Positions 1 to 11,364 are shown, counted from the first letter of the stretch. The stretch: DNA of 64,000 nucleotides from Pyxicephalus adspersus (GCF_032062135.1 NC_092862.1:90704424-90768423), one strand, 5' to 3'. Made by a program: numbers and translations. Notes: generated by a model not told the origin, from the sequence alone.

Positions 1-738
1 CATGGAATCATGGCCTCTGGTGGCCTTCATCAGGGGCTCTTTGGTGGAAAAGTGGTGAGGTTTCAAAATTATGTCCCATGGAGGACCATCTGGTTTAGGG
101 GCTTCTAAAGCCCTGTGTGCTCTATCAGTTTCTAAATGAGAATCAGGGACATGAGGTAGCATAGCTTTAAGAAAATGCTTAACATCTTTTGTAACATCTT
201 TAATGGTTTCGGGTAATCCGCAGTTGTAGCGCCAAGTCCAGTTCTCAAGATCTTCAATTATGAGTTGTAATTCTTGCAACTGAGTATCAAATACTGATAT
301 CTGCCTTGTGTTTTTTGATACTTCAGTAATTGTGTCATCCAATTTCTGCCTAATTAATTCTAATCTGGAACCGAAGTCTTGAAGTGATTATTGCAGAAGT
401 TTTGGCCAGCACTGTTTGCAGTAATGCAGCCAGATGAGTAAGCAATCTGGTCTCCCCTTCAAGAAGTGCGGAGGGAGCAGATATGGTACATCATCCCTGG
501 GCAGGAGAAGGAATCTGTTGCCCATGGTGTGTAGAGTAGAGGAGCTTAGAGGGGGAGTGAGAACCCTGTCATCCACACTGGGAGCCTGAAGCTTGGGGTC
601 TGGGGAGCTGGAGCCCGTGAAGGTGGTTACTGGAGATGCTGGGGGAGAGATGCTTCCCCTCCTGGTTCCGTGTCCCAGCTCCAACCTGTGCCTGGAGGCT
701 GGCTGCTCTGGTGGTCCGTGGAATTGGACTGTTATCAG
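1..738 (-). mobile_element. L1/Tx1-type LINE fragment, ORF1 region
   Basis: Read on the minus strand, about 400 to 1 gives an open stretch typical of L1/Tx1 ORF1 protein. A coiled-coil-like segment (LQDFGSRLELIRQKLDD) leads to EDLENWTWRYNCGLPE, then an RRM-like part with the DRAHRALEAPKP motif and a basic end resembling the L1 ORF1 C-terminal domain (FSTKEPLMKATRG). Known L1 ORF1 proteins carry LEDRSRRNNLRIRGLPE and DRAHR at these places, so the family call is good. The stretch 388-738 probably continues the ORF1 N-terminal part but is not diagnostic. A solo LTR interrupts it at 738/739. The element runs off the left edge of the window. It encodes an RNA-binding chaperone in the family; here it is a decayed fragment. 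Confidence 0.75.
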
Positions 739-1456
739 TGTAATGCGCCTGGGCACAGAAACCACAGCCAACTCCAAGAATCCTTTTATCAAGCTTTATT
801 GTCGTCATAAAACAAGACAAGGGTTATTCACAGATGATCAATCCGATAAGCGTGGTACAGGAGGGTAAGGCAAAGGCAGGTCAGGAACAATCCGAGGTCA
901 GGGCAGGCAGCAGGCAAGAGTAGTCACAAACAATCCAAGGTCAGGGCAGGCAAGGTTTAGGCAGATTCAAGTACCAGACCGGGTTGCTATTGGTAACGAC
1001 AACCGGTTAATATGAACCAACACAGAGAACGCACCCAAGCACACTGTACACACAAAGGCTTATAGCGGGCAATGGTGTTCAGGACAGGTTCTCCTTAAAT
1101 GGCCAGAGTGCCCAATGACCTTGCACCACCTGGCGCCATTTGATTGGAGGATAACTGAATTCAAACTAACTATGTCCCTCCCCGGGGGGTACAAGAGGCA
1201 CACGTGGTAGTGCGCGCACCTCTACCCACAGCACCCCTGGGAGGTGCCCTACCTTGCACATCCGCAGGAGTGCTGAGAACAAGCCTTTCTCTGTTCACGT
1301 CCATAGGGATGCTGCCTGCAGGGAGAGACACGCTTACAGGGAGAGACACGCTGCGAGCAGCAGCCTCCGCTATGCTGCCTGCTGCAGCGGCATCTCCCGC
1401 TGCGGCTGTAAACCCCAGGGACGCCGCGGGCTCGCTGGAAAGGTAAGTTTCTTACA
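739..1456 (-). mobile_element. Solo LTR with 5-bp target-site duplication
   Basis: The unit starts TGTAATGCGCC and ends CTTACA on the plus strand. It is flanked by a perfect ATCAG duplication (734-738 and 1457-1461), the size expected for LTR-retroelement integration. The same sequence recurs at 33494-34268 with a different 5-bp duplication. An AATAAA signal near 795-800 on the minus strand lies close to the end that would be 3', so I read it as minus-oriented. No gag or pol lies beside it, so it is a solo LTR left by recombination. Open frames inside it are not genes. Confidence 0.85.
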
Positions 1457-1748
1457 ATCAGATGTCATTTACTTTAACCAATCGAAATCTCAATATTTTA
1501 GATGCAAAGCTTTTTTACAGATTAAGCTTTGACATTTAATGTCTTCAAACATTATTAAGGTTAAAAGTTGATTTTATGATTATGCCTTTTTTGATCATAT
1601 ATTGTTTAATCAGCATTTACAAGTACACACCAATTTATAATTTTCACATATTTGTTAGGATGGTAAAGAAAATTGTGAACTGGAGTACAAGGCATGCCTG
1701 AGAAGTAAGATTTATTTATCAACTTGCAATGGAACTTATGGGTTTTAA

Positions 1749-2238
1749 CATTATTTACCATAGACAAATCCTGGTTTACTCAGATTTATTCATTTATCTT
1801 GGATATACATAACCTTGGTTTCTCTCTAAAAAAAATGCTACTTCCCTGGCTGTTATGATGACTCAATCACTTTTAGTTAATGAACCAACATAAGTATGCA
1901 AATCAGGATTTCTGATTTCATTATGACTTTCCTGGATGCATACTCAGGTCAGTGATTCAGAAACCCCCGAAGCAAGGCAACTGGCATCTACAGGAGAAAG
2001 ACAGCAGTGACAGATCAAATTCAGTATTTGTCTCAGTACACTTTTCCAAGAAAATGTAAATATAGAAAATGTCCGTAAACTTAAATAAATGTGTTAAGTT
2101 ACCATAGGTTTTCTGTGCCAACATAAGAATAACTTCTTTATTAATTAATTTTAATAATTACTCCTTTATTAATAATTCTGTTAATTGTTAAATGTAAGCT
2201 ATTTGTCAAAAAATTATTCATTTACATAATTGCAAACT
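1749..2238 (+). repeat. Direct repeat copy A, upstream of VWC2 exon
   Basis: This 490-bp block, from CATTATTTACC to ATTGCAAACT, is repeated at 4548-5040 in the same orientation. By eye there are about four or five substitutions and one 3-bp indel (ATACTCAGG here, ATACTTTTCAGG in copy B). The flanks differ completely, so only this block was duplicated or transposed. It has no ORF and I do not recognise the family. The VWC2 exon lies between the copies. Confidence 0.95.
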
Positions 2239-2302
2239 TCAGTAAATTATTAGAACAAAACTTATACATGCCTCAACTGATAAGACTGCCGCTGGCTTTC
2301 AA

Positions 2303-2342
2303 CATTATGGATGTGACATCAGCTGATGTCACATCCATAATG
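2303..2342. repeat. Perfect 40-bp palindrome
   Basis: CATTATGGATGTGACATCAG is followed at once by its exact reverse complement, giving 20-bp arms with no spacer. The surrounding bases (CTGCCGCTGG before, CCAGCAG after) extend the symmetry imperfectly, so this is probably the core of a small foldback element. Confidence 0.95.
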
Positions 2343-3606
2343 GTGACAGCTACCAGCAGTCTCAGATCTTTTAAATCTCTACACATAGGAGGCCATCTCA
2401 GATAAAAAATACATATGAATAACATTAAATACATTATTAATCTTATGAGAAGATTGCTTTTTAAACTAATGGTATCTTGACTGAAGAGCACACCTACACC
2501 AGTTGATATACTTGTTCTTGTACATAGTATACGACAATAGTTTAATTTACTGTTTATTTTATTTTCGTATTAAGGTTCTCTACACATGGTTTAAAAGATA
2601 ATATATATCTTACACTTCAAAAAAAAGTGTTATATACAGAATCAGACAAATGTCGAGACCAGTTACCCTTACGGTGTAAAAAAAAAGTAATTTTTTTTAA
2701 ATTTAAAGCCTTTAAACACTTGATAAAATGTGAGCAATGAAAATAAATTTGTTTATTTCATTTTACTATTTATGTATCTCTATTTTAAGGACAAAGTTAC
2801 TATCACCCAACGATTTTCCATCATTTGGATTGATGTGTAGTGAAGAAATTGTAGCAATATTATCAAAATATCAAAATATCAAAAACAGAAAATGATATTT
2901 ATGTAGAAGACTGAAAGAGCAAGAATATGTAATTTTATTTGATATAATAAAAAACAGTTGAAATGTCACAGCTCAGTTTTTTTTTAATTTCTCATTGTAA
3001 TGCACCCTTCTTCTTTTAGTATGGGAGACAACTAGTGAGTTAAAAAATATGAATCAAGACTTGATCTGCATATTTTTTTTTTGGGTCAGTGACTTCAAAA
3101 GTTTTGAATCCACAAAGGAAACCTGTCAACATAGATTTACTTTTGTATACAACATACCTTTTAAAAGAAGACATCATACTCTTACCTTCCTGCATTTTGT
3201 TTGTTAAAAAAAAAAGCTGTTAGCTTACACAATTCCCAATGTGTGCCCCCCAACGATCGTTGTGGTTTCTCCTGCAGACTCCTACATCACTACAGGACAT
3301 ACAACTTGACCATAAGAACCACAGTGAATGACAGTGGCACAAGCATTAAACCCCATCCGGCCAGCCAATTACTTGCAGAGAAGGATGGCCAGTGAAGCTG
3401 TGCCTTTTAAAAAAATGGACAATCAGAAAGGTATGTGTATGAAGTCTTCTTTTAACAGGTATGTTGGATATAAAAGTGAATCTGTGCTGACAGGTTTTCC
3501 TTAAAATCAACATAGCAGCCAGTAAAATAGAAAAAAAAAATATATGTTTGAGGTCTGTATGAGATCAAACAATATATACCAAAACTGTTACCATCAAAAG
3601 CTCTGA

Positions 3607-3795
<189 letters not shown>

Positions 3796-4221
3796 TAAAT
3801 ACAAATGTCAGTTTAAATTTTAGTAATAAAGGAATAAACCACACAATGCAAGATCATTGAATGTGCAGTACATTCAATTATTTTGTTACTGTTGCCGTAT
3901 AATTTACCCTTGTGTTTTTTACATTGCAGAGGAAAATGTGAATACAAAAGAATTTAAAGTATCAGTTATCAAGCTTTTGGAAACATTTATGATTTTTTTA
4001 TTATCTTTGCTGCATGATTCAGCTTGATGGGTGACCATAAGAGTAATAATTTGCAAAGCAAGTAAAGTAAAAAAAATAAAGCTGCGAAAAACTCATGAAA
4101 TTGAAGTTACAGTTATTCATAATAACAGGTTGTTAATAGATTCCTATATAAAATTTAGAAAAAGGTATTTGGTTTAATAAAGGGAAAGTTATTTTGTTTC
4201 TAATCACTTTTTAAAATTAAA

Positions 4222-4226
<5 letters not shown>

Positions 4227-4268
<42 letters not shown>
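4227..4268. repeat. (TA)n microsatellite
   Basis: About 20 uninterrupted TA units, a simple sequence repeat in the intron. Confidence 0.97.
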
Positions 4269-4269
<1 letters not shown>

Positions 4270-4547
4270 CAATTAACATAATACGGTGTGCTTTCATGTT
4301 GCACTGTTCCCATAGCATGCGGAAAGAATTTAGAAAAGGCTTTGCACTCGTAAACTAATCCTACAAATTAAAAATCCAGATGGTTCCTGTAGTTTGTAGA
4401 CTATTGGGAGTTCTGCCTTCTCTTATGGATTCAATTCTGTGCAACTTGATATTCTATTAATTTTAAAGTGTGAGAAACTCAGCATCTACTTCAAAGTGTT
4501 TTAAAACAGCATGATTTATGTGGTCAATAAGCATGATGCAGAAGATG

Positions 4548-5040
4548 CATTATTTACCTTAGACAAATCCTGGTTTACTCAGATTTATTCATTTATCTTG
4601 GTTATACATAATCTTGGTTTCTCTCTAAAAAAAATGCTACTTCCCTGGCTGTCATGATGACTCAATCACTTTTAGTTAATGAACCAACATAAGTATGCAA
4701 ATCAGGATTTCTGATTTCATTATGACTTTCCTGGATGCATACTTTTCAGGTCAGTGATTCAGAAACCCCCGAAGCAAGGCAACTGGCATCTACAGGAGAA
4801 AGACAGCAGTGACAGATCAAATTCAGTATTTGTCTCAGTACACTTTTCCAAGAAAATGTAAATATAGAAAATGTCCGTAAACTTAAATAAATGTGTTAAG
4901 TTACCATAGGTTTTCTGTGCCAACATAAGAATAACTTCTTTATTAATTAATTTTAATAATTACTCCTTTATTAATAATTCTGTTAATTGTTAAATGTAAG
5001 CTATTTGTCAAAAAATTATTCATTTACATAATTGCAAACT
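4548..5040 (+). repeat. Direct repeat copy B, downstream of VWC2 exon
   Basis: Second copy of the block at 1749-2238, 493 bp, same orientation, nearly identical. It ends at the same base (ATTGCAAACT), after which the two sites diverge at once: here a palindromic repeat follows, in copy A plain AT-rich intron. Confidence 0.95.
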
Positions 5041-5395
5041 CCTCGTATTGCCTGCGCTTACAGCTAATTGAAGGCACCTGCTTTCAATTAGCTGTGACCG
5101 CAAAGTTCCCACGGTCCAGGAATCCCACAATGACATTATGATTCATAATGTCATTGTCGGATAACCTGTAAACAATAAAAAAGAACAAGTTTAAAATAAA
5201 AAACACATACGAAATAAATAATTTAAGGAAAAAAAAAAATTTTTTTTTTCCTCCCAAATTTTTGCTGTTGAATCCCGTGTTTTTCGTGTCGGGTCTACCC
5301 GAATTCGAACAGCCATATTCGGGTCGAATATAGGGACAACCCGAATTCGAACATCAACACTAGTGTCTAAATCAGAAATACATAATAGGGGTTGT
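5041..5395. repeat. Compound palindromic repeat
   Basis: Two hairpins in series: CAGCTAATTGAAGGCACC against its imperfect complement at 5062-5096, and a near-perfect 31-nt palindrome at 5127-5157 (15-bp arms, 1-nt spacer). These are followed by an A-rich and T-rich junction and by repeated GAATTCGAAC-type words near 5300-5355. The architecture, several short foldbacks in a row, is shared with 34380-34620. It is probably a non-autonomous DNA element; superfamily not assigned. Confidence 0.6.
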
Positions 5396-5530
5396 TAGCC
5401 TAGTAGAAAATGTAACAGGAATATGATATGAGAAAAGGGAAGAATGTGGCAAAAGCTTACATGGGTTCAATACCAAATGCTTCTTTTTCATAAAGCATTA
5501 CAAGGAGTAATTCCAGTAGTTGAAAGGCAA
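5395..5530 (+). repeat. Interspersed repeat, inverted copy at 11497-11590
   Basis: The stretch with GAATGTGGCAAAAGCTTACAT, CCAAATGCTTCT and AAAGCATTACAAGGAGTAATT recurs in reverse complement at about 11497-11590. The MITE at 5531 sits directly after the words AGTTGAAAGGCAA, whereas the second copy lacks the MITE. Confidence 0.7.
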
Positions 5531-5744
5531 GGGCCTGATTTATTAAAGCTCTCCAAGCTGGTAAGATACACTTTCAGCAGTGAAACTGGGTGATCCAGCA
5601 AACCTGGAATAATACTGGTCCAGGATTGAAAACATTTGCTAGCAAACAGCAAATTGCTTTTAAGAAATCCATTCCAGGATCACCCAGCTTCACTGAGGAA
5701 AATGTATTATCTACAGCCTTGGAGAGCTTTAATAAATCACGCCC
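5531..5744. mobile_element. MITE with ~27-bp terminal inverted repeats
   Basis: It begins GGGCCTGATTTATTAAAGCT and ends with the near complement AGCTTTAATAAATCACGCCC, and has further internal symmetry (GGGTGATCCAGC and GGATCACCCAGC). There is no coding sequence. Superfamily not assigned because the target duplication is unclear. Confidence 0.8.
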
Positions 5745-6651
5745 TATATATTAAATTATTATCCAAACGGTGATGTCGGTTAGCAAGGTAAAATGGTTTC
5801 CAATTTGCATAGGTGTTTGTTTTATTAAAGTGAAAACCTGGGAGATATAAATATTAAAAGGCTTTTTGTATATTAGGTATAGATAAATTGTTTAGTCTAA
5901 AGATGGAATAAAGTTGGTGCTTACCGGATTCTAATATGGAAGAATTTTTGAGCAGATAAAGAGTATCCACGGGGAGAGGAAAGAGCTGACAGAGATGCAG
6001 CTTAACATCGCTTGCGCAGAATGGGGGGAGGGGCTGCGTACGCATTGTTTAAGCTGCGTCTGATGGGGACTCCCCGTGACGTCAGTGGGGCTGCCACTTC
6101 CATCTTGGAGAAAGCCAGTGTTCTAACAAATAAATCTACCCGTGAAATAAAAGGTCATCATTAGGAAAGTTTGACAGCTGTGTTTATGTATGAATGCTGC
6201 CTGTAATTCCTGTGACCTTCTCCGGAATCACCACAGACTCAAGTGCCCTGGGATTTTTCTTCACACCTGAGTCCTGCTGCCATGTGGGGGACGAAAGGGA
6301 GTCTGGATGAGATATCACAACGTCCACTGACGCCTTCCTGATCTCCTTTTTCACAGCAGCCAGAGGTATGTCCGGCACTAAGCCCTGCTTTAGGCTAGAC
6401 TGGGGATGCAATCTCTCATGTAGGGCCAATAGCTGGGGTAGAATTGTAAAATTTTTAAATCATGGACACCATGTTGTCCACATCCACATTGAAAGAGTTG
6501 TTACTGTCATTAAGACATTCTATACAGCAGGACATTATTTCCATGTTGGGCAAAATTAACAATATATATACCAGATTTGTGAAACGCATACATCATTTGA
6601 AATTTAAATTGGGAGAATTTTCTCAAGCCACAAAGACTGTAGACAGTAGAC

Positions 6652-6895
6652 GTGCATCAGGAACATACTTACGAAATAAATTGGCTTCGATCTAAAGTGG
6701 CGGACCTGGAGGACCGTTCGAGACGGAACAACATTAAAGTGAGAGGGGTCCCGGAAACTGTTTCCCAAGGGGATTTTATCCATTGTATTCGGAAATTCTG
6801 CCAAATATTAGTACCATCTGCAACGAAGTTGGATCTAACAATTTATATGCACTTTTATCACATTAAAGAAAAAATAATGGGAATAGCAAGATAAT
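6652..6895 (+). pseudogene. L1/Tx1 ORF1 remnant
   Basis: The frame gives KVADLEDRSRRNNIKVRGVPETVSQ followed by a segment up to a stop at about 6892. LEDRSRRNN plus RGVPE is the junction of coiled coil and RRM in L1-type ORF1 proteins, which bind the element RNA. The preceding coiled coil (6462-6690) is split over two frames (EFSQATKTVDSRR in one). The part after VPSATKLD no longer aligns with the usual DRAHR motif. It is an inactive remnant. Confidence 0.8.
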
Positions 6896-7289
6896 GTCTT
6901 CACTACCGGAACAATTTTGGAATCTACAATTGTCTGCTGATGGAGGTGGGTCTCTAACTTATTCTAGGCTGGAATCTAGGTGCAATTGTTCCTGAGACAG
7001 GATCTCCGAGATCCCCACGAAAAGTGGTTTACGAATGGACCTGATTTGAGAATGGAGTGATATTCTCTACATAGCCTATGTCATGTCAATGAATATTTTA
7101 CAAGTTTTCATTCTTAGCTCATTTTACCTGGTTTACAACCAGGAGACCTTTTTTCCTAATATTCTTTATATTAATGTTGGTTTGGTCTACTTGTTTTTTT
7201 GTTTTTTTGTATCCGCCATGGAAGCTAAGTATAATGATTTGGAAGATCGAAGTTTAAGAAAGTTTATAAAGTCAAGCAAGGTGCAATAT

Positions 7290-7660
7290 TATTTGGAGGA
7301 GACTTCAATATAACACCTTATCAAAAGATAAACGCGAATTCCAAAGCTAAAAGGGTTTCAAGAGACATTCACCAACTAATAAGTGAATTTGAACTACATC
7401 ACATTTGGAGATGTCATCATGGCTTGGAGTGGGATTTTACATATTTTTCTCAGGCCCATTTTTCACATTACCGTATTGACTTTTTTAACAGATTTGTGGT
7501 CTCTTCCACAAGTGCAGAAGTCTGAAATTGGCGACATTACGTGGTCGGACCATGCTCCAGTTGTGGTGACATGGGGAGAACAGTTCTCTAGATCAGATAG
7601 GTTATGGCGGCTAAACACCTATATTTTGTCTCATCCAAAATACCAGGAGTCATTTAAGCA
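7290..7660 (+). pseudogene. L1/Tx1 ORF2 endonuclease remnant
   Basis: Around 7290 the frame reads AILFGGDFNITPYQK, which contains the GGDFN motif of apurinic-like endonucleases. About 7400-7480 continues as a SHYRIDFF-like motif (SRIDYF in the family). In another frame EIGDITWSDHAPVVVTW contains the SDHAPV catalytic motif, whose His is a general-base residue in the family. At least one frameshift separates these parts. The endonuclease nicks target DNA for target-primed reverse transcription; this copy cannot encode it. Confidence 0.8.
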
Positions 7661-7879
7661 AGCTCAGAAAATGTATTTTTCTGTTAATGAAACAGAAGGG
7701 ATTAATACCTTCATTCTGTGGAAGTTGTGTTATCATATGGTAATTTTATTTATTACATTTTTGCTAAACAATAACAGAGATTGTATAGATTCACTGACAG
7801 TTACAATTTGCAACACTAAATGTGCGGATCACTGGGATCTGTATCAAAAGAGTTATCAACCAATGGTATCTAACAGTGA

Positions 7880-8133
7880 GTGTAGCAAGATTTTCTAATT
7901 CCAGTTTTGTAGTGTGTTGGAGAGGTTGCGGAGATGTTGGTATGTTGCACCATATTTTGAGGCAGTGTAAGTCGGTTTGTTCTTTTTGGAATCAAGTATT
8001 CATATTGATTTCTGAGCTTGCGAGAAGGCCAATACCAGCAACCCCAGAAATGGCTATTTTACACTTCCATATGGGTGCGGTTCCTTTGAAAGCGAGAGCA
8101 GTGGTTATTCACATTTTGTTGAGTGCTAAATAA
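7880..8133 (+). pseudogene. L1/Tx1 ORF2 C-terminal remnant
   Basis: The frame SFVVCWRGCGDVGMLHHIL, then RQCKSVCSFWNQV, matches the C-terminal cysteine/histidine cluster of L1-like ORF2 proteins (CWxC..GxxxHxxxxC..xxFW). A hydrophobic stretch and a stop at 8133 follow. It directly follows endonuclease sequence, which shows the deletion of the whole reverse transcriptase. Confidence 0.75.
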
Positions 8134-8599
8134 AAAAAAGTACCTAATCTCTCTGAAGTAGTACATGATCCTTATGTACAATGCTCCCTTGAAAGAATTT
8201 TTGCCATAGCCAAAGACAGGTTTAAAGTGTTTTTTTAACAAATTGGAGGTGTGGTCAACCCAAGCTAACTGTGCTATTACGATCCATCATTGAAAGTAAT
8301 TTCTTTCTCCTTGTCTTTCTTTTTTTGATCATAATTGATCGGGAGTTCAGTGTGGCTGGTATTATGTTTTGGTTGCTGTGTAGACTGGTTTATGATTGTT
8401 TTTCTATGTGTACTAATTTCTAATTTTTTTTCTATCTCTTAATTGTTTCTTTTTCTTTCTGGCTAATTTTGTTCTAGCCGGAAGGCGTACTTGTACTTTT
8501 CTTTTCCCAAGAAATGTAAAATTGGATATTTGTATAATGTTTTTATATTATATTGTTTGCAAAATTGTCCTTTATTAAAGAAATATTGAAAGAAAAAAA

Positions 8600-8785
8600 A
8601 TCCACCCTGTTACACATTGCTGGAGGCTTGTAACCCCTGAACCCCAATTTCAGCAATGTGTAACAGGGTAGATTTTTTGATGGCCAGAGTTCTTCATGTT
8701 CTGACAACTCCATAGCGATTAAATTTTAGGGGGTGTTAGTCACAGGTATCCCCCACTTGCACCTTTAATTTTGATCACCTGCCAT
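8600..8785 (+). repeat. Satellite-like unit, left of hAT remnant
   Basis: The unit CAGCAATGTGTAACAGGG then TAGATTTTTTGATGGCCAG, TTTTAGGGGGTGTTAGTCAC and CCCCCACTTGCACC matches the tandem units at 10476-10830. Its first 20 bases also occur inverted just upstream (8601-8624, CCACCCTGTTACACATTGCT). The array appears to have been split by the hAT element. Confidence 0.8.
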
Positions 8786-9034
8786 CCGTCTGATCCAGCC
8801 TGATCCGTCTTGTGGCACAGGATGCAGATTGCTACGCACCTGTCATCGTCTTTCCACACTGGAGAGGTGCGTGCAACCACTTCTGCTCTTTTTCTTTGCC
8901 TGCGTCTGCTGGGTACCCTGCGTCTGCTCCAGCTCCATTTCTGCCACGATCACATCGTCTCTGACTGTTCCCCTGCTTGTGCCCACTTGTCTGTGTGTTC
9001 TTTTGGACTCACATGAGGCAGATTTACGGCCCCT

Positions 9035-9523
9035 TCAATCCCCAGTCTGTTGCTGCTGCCTTTCCTCTACACCTGTTTCAGAACTGCTGCTAGCCCTTAC
9101 ACGCAACGGTGGTTCCCAGGTGACATCACGGTCATCATCATCCTCATTTTCCTCTAAGCCAACATCTGCAAATGCAGCCACTGATCCAGAACACTCGTCC
9201 AGCAAGTGCTGACCACACCCTCCAAGGGTCTCAAAGTCTGCCTTCTGCTCTGAAATTCGCACTGTCAGATTCTCAGGCTGTTTGTCAAACAACAAGGGAG
9301 AGTCATTGGGAGGTACAGGCACATTAGCCACGCAAACTCCTGTCTTTGCTCCTGTCACCGCTGTGCCGGTTGCTGCTGCTGCAGAAGAAGAGCCTGCTGC
9401 AGAAGAAGAGCCTACTGCATTCGAGGCCCCTGAGACCCAGTCCACAATACTCTCCACCTGACGTGGCTGTATGATTGTATTCCACCTTCTCAATACATCT
9501 ACCAGCGTACTGGTACTCCGCAC
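9035..9523 (-). pseudogene. hAT transposase N-terminal fragment
   Basis: The open frame of 162 codons contains GGCGQHLLDECSGSVAAFAD, then an acidic run ENEDDDDRDVTWEPPLRV and a serine/glutamine stretch. The same region in the element at 46064 reads ECGEHFLGEGSASVAAFAEL and NEDDDDRDATWEPPVHV, so this is the same transposase family. After the stop the sequence continues in frame as GRKSASCESKRTHRQVGTSR toward the BED finger. The function in the family is a linker or regulatory N-terminus ahead of the DNA-binding finger. The fragment is inactive. Confidence 0.75.
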
Positions 9524-9694
9524 ACATCTCAGACCTGTTAGCAGTTTGCTGCTGCTGTCCTACAGTGGCTGACTCCCGGGGAGTATGCCCCCTGCAAGAT
9601 GCGGCATGTCGCCCAACGCCACAACTTTCCCTGCATCTACTGCTCATCTTTTACTTATCCGGACAAAAATGCACCTGTACCAAACAGTTTCTTT

Positions 9695-10260
9695 AGTAAA
9701 TAGGAACAGGTATCAAACACTGAAATCTTTGTATTTTTTTAATAGTACGACAAAATTTTTCTGTACCAAACTGGCTTCTATGGTAAATAGCAAAAGGTAT
9801 CAAACACTGAAAAACCTTTATTTTTTATATAGTAGGACAGATACTTATTTTTTACCAAACAGTCTTCTATGGTAAATAGCAAGAGATATCAAACACTGAA
9901 ATATCTGTATTTTTATATACTGGGACAGAAATGTTTTTTTCTACCAAACGCTCTTCTTTGGTAAATAGCAAGAGGTATCAAACACTGAAATATCAGTATT
10001 TTTTATATAGTATGACAGAATTTTTTTTTTACCAAATGCTCTTCATCAAACACTGAAATATCAGTATTTTTTATATAGTATGACAGAATTTTTTTTTTAC
10101 CAAATGCTCTTCTTTGGTAAATAGCAAGAGGTATCAAACGCTGAAATATCTGTACTTTTTATATAGTAGGATAGAATTTTTTTTTTTACCAAACGGTCTT
10201 CTTTGGTAAATAGCAAGAGGTATCAAAAACTGAGAAATATGTATTTTTTATATAGTAGGA
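9695..10260. repeat. ~89-bp tandem repeat inside hAT remnant
   Basis: The word TATCAAACACTGAAA recurs at about 9711, 9798, 9887, 9976, 10045, 10132 and 10221, a period of 87-89 bp. One unit is shortened to 69 bp. Each unit carries GGTAAATAGCAAGAGG, TTTTTATATAGTA and ACCAAACNGTCTTCT. It lies in the 5' non-coding leader of the element. Confidence 0.93.
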
Positions 10261-10475
10261 CAGAAGGCCTTGCTGCGCATCCAGGGAACAATGATTCGCT
10301 CCTAGCCGTGCTATTACCGTCGGAAATAGTGGGCGTTCCTGCCCCCTGCTTTTTCCCTCGTTCATTCGGCTAGAACACGACCTCATGGCGAATCACAAGG
10401 CCATTCACGCTTAAATGTTTGGTAAGCGAGAAAGGCCCGATTTGAGGCGAGATGGAACTTATTCATCCCTACTTA

Positions 10476-10830
10476 GAAGCCTCCAGCAATGTGTAACAGG
10501 GTAGATTTTTTTGATGGGCAGTTTTTTATGTTCTGACAATGGCCTAGTTATGAAGTTTTAGGGGGTGTTAGCCACAGGTTTCCCGTACTTGTACCTCTAA
10601 TTTTGTTCACTCGTCCCCCTCCCCATTCCAGAGAAATTGGGTTTCAGGTGCTAGAAGCCTCCAGCAATGTGTAACAGGGTAGATTTTTTTAATGGGCAGA
10701 GTTCTTCATGTTGTGACGATGGCCTAATGATGACATTTTAGAGGGTGTTAGTCACAGGTGTCCCCCACTTGCACCTAAATTTTTAGTTTTGTACATCTCC
10801 CCATTGCAGAGAAATTGGGGTTCGAAATAG
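10476..10830 (+). repeat. Two tandem satellite-like units of ~176 bp
   Basis: Units begin AGAAGCCTCCAGCAATGTGT at 10476 and about 10652. Each holds TAACAGGGTAGATTTTTTT, TTTTAGNGGGTGTTAG and CCCCATT(C/G)CAGAGAAATTGGG. A third unit lies at 8645, beyond the hAT remnant. 10830-11160 is unrecognised. Confidence 0.85.
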
Positions 10831-11295
10831 GTAAAGGGACAGGGTACTGTAGTATGACATTTCTAGTTTTGTGACATGTAGGTATAAATTTAGGGTTCGC
10901 ACCTTTTTGCTATGTAAGTGGCCCCAGGGGTCCATAATTTGTATGTTTTTTCGGAGTTCTGGACATACTTACTTTTAAAAAGATGAAATGTGTGGTACTG
11001 TTAGCTTTGAGGGTCCCCTGTGTACTCTGAAATTTTCAAGTTGGTACGACATACTGTTTAGGAGATATGGAGGTCTGTACTTAGCGAGATGTAAGGCTGC
11101 ACTACATTACTGGGAGCAGTCACACACAAACACAGCTGTCATACTTTCCTGGCGATGACGTCATTGTACATACCCATTAGTACATGCCCCCTGGTAGATT
11201 TATTTCACGGGTAGATTTATTTGTTTGTCTTTCGAGTACAAGCAGTGATCCGTGCAAAGGCACAGATCATATGAGGGAAAGCTTATGGCTTGTCT

Positions 11296-11364
11296 TGCTG
11301 GCACTGTGGCTGTCACTATGGGGCTAAACATGTTTGCCCCATAGTGACAGCCACGATGCCAGCA
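11296..11364. repeat. Long hairpin, 29-bp arms
   Basis: TGCTGGCACTGTGGCTGTCA plus CTATGGGGC is followed by an 11-nt loop (TAAACATGTTT) and the complementary arm with two mismatches. It is probably the centre of a foldback element that includes the adjacent GATTTATTT words at 11190-11240. Confidence 0.9.

Larger units (their letters stand above)
6055..8600 (+). mobile_element. Decayed L1/Tx1 LINE with internal deletion
   Basis: The element runs from a GC-rich 5' region with CGTGACGTCAGTGGGGC through ORF1, the endonuclease part of ORF2 and the ORF2 C-terminal end to an A-rich tail (TATTGAAAGAAAAAAAA). The reverse transcriptase is missing: endonuclease sequence near 7640 passes within a few hundred bases to the extreme C-terminus near 7890. 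It carries many stops and frameshifts. The three recognisable coding remnants are listed separately. Confidence 0.8.
8786..10471 (-). mobile_element. hAT transposon remnant, 3' truncated
   Basis: The 5' end is at 10471 on the minus strand, TAGGGATGAATAAG, matching the 5' terminus of the intact element at 46064 (TAGGGATGAGCGAG). Downstream come a tandem-repeat leader, an acidic N-terminal transposase region, and a short BED-finger-like segment near 8800-8860 (SPVWKDDDRCVAICILC). The rest of the transposase and the 3' end are missing. The adjacent CTTAGAAG (10472-10479) is the expected place for a target duplication, but its partner is lost. Confidence 0.75.

Noticed and set aside
1204..1532. 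Overlapping open frames of 80-92 codons
   Set aside because: They lie in a solo LTR (and its GC-rich part) and do not match any protein.
3278..3430. A 153-nt segment between TTTCTCCTGCAG and AG|GTATGT looks like an exon just upstream of the VWC2 exon
   Set aside because: All three frames contain a stop and it does not resemble VWC2. Kept only as a possible non-coding or cryptic exon.
6184..6429. Minus-strand frame of 81 codons
   Set aside because: It is antisense to the 5' part of a plus-strand L1/Tx1 element; no independent support.
9700..10260. The regular 87-89 bp spacing suggested a CRISPR-like array
   Set aside because: The whole unit is repeated, not short repeats with unique spacers, and the genome is a vertebrate one.
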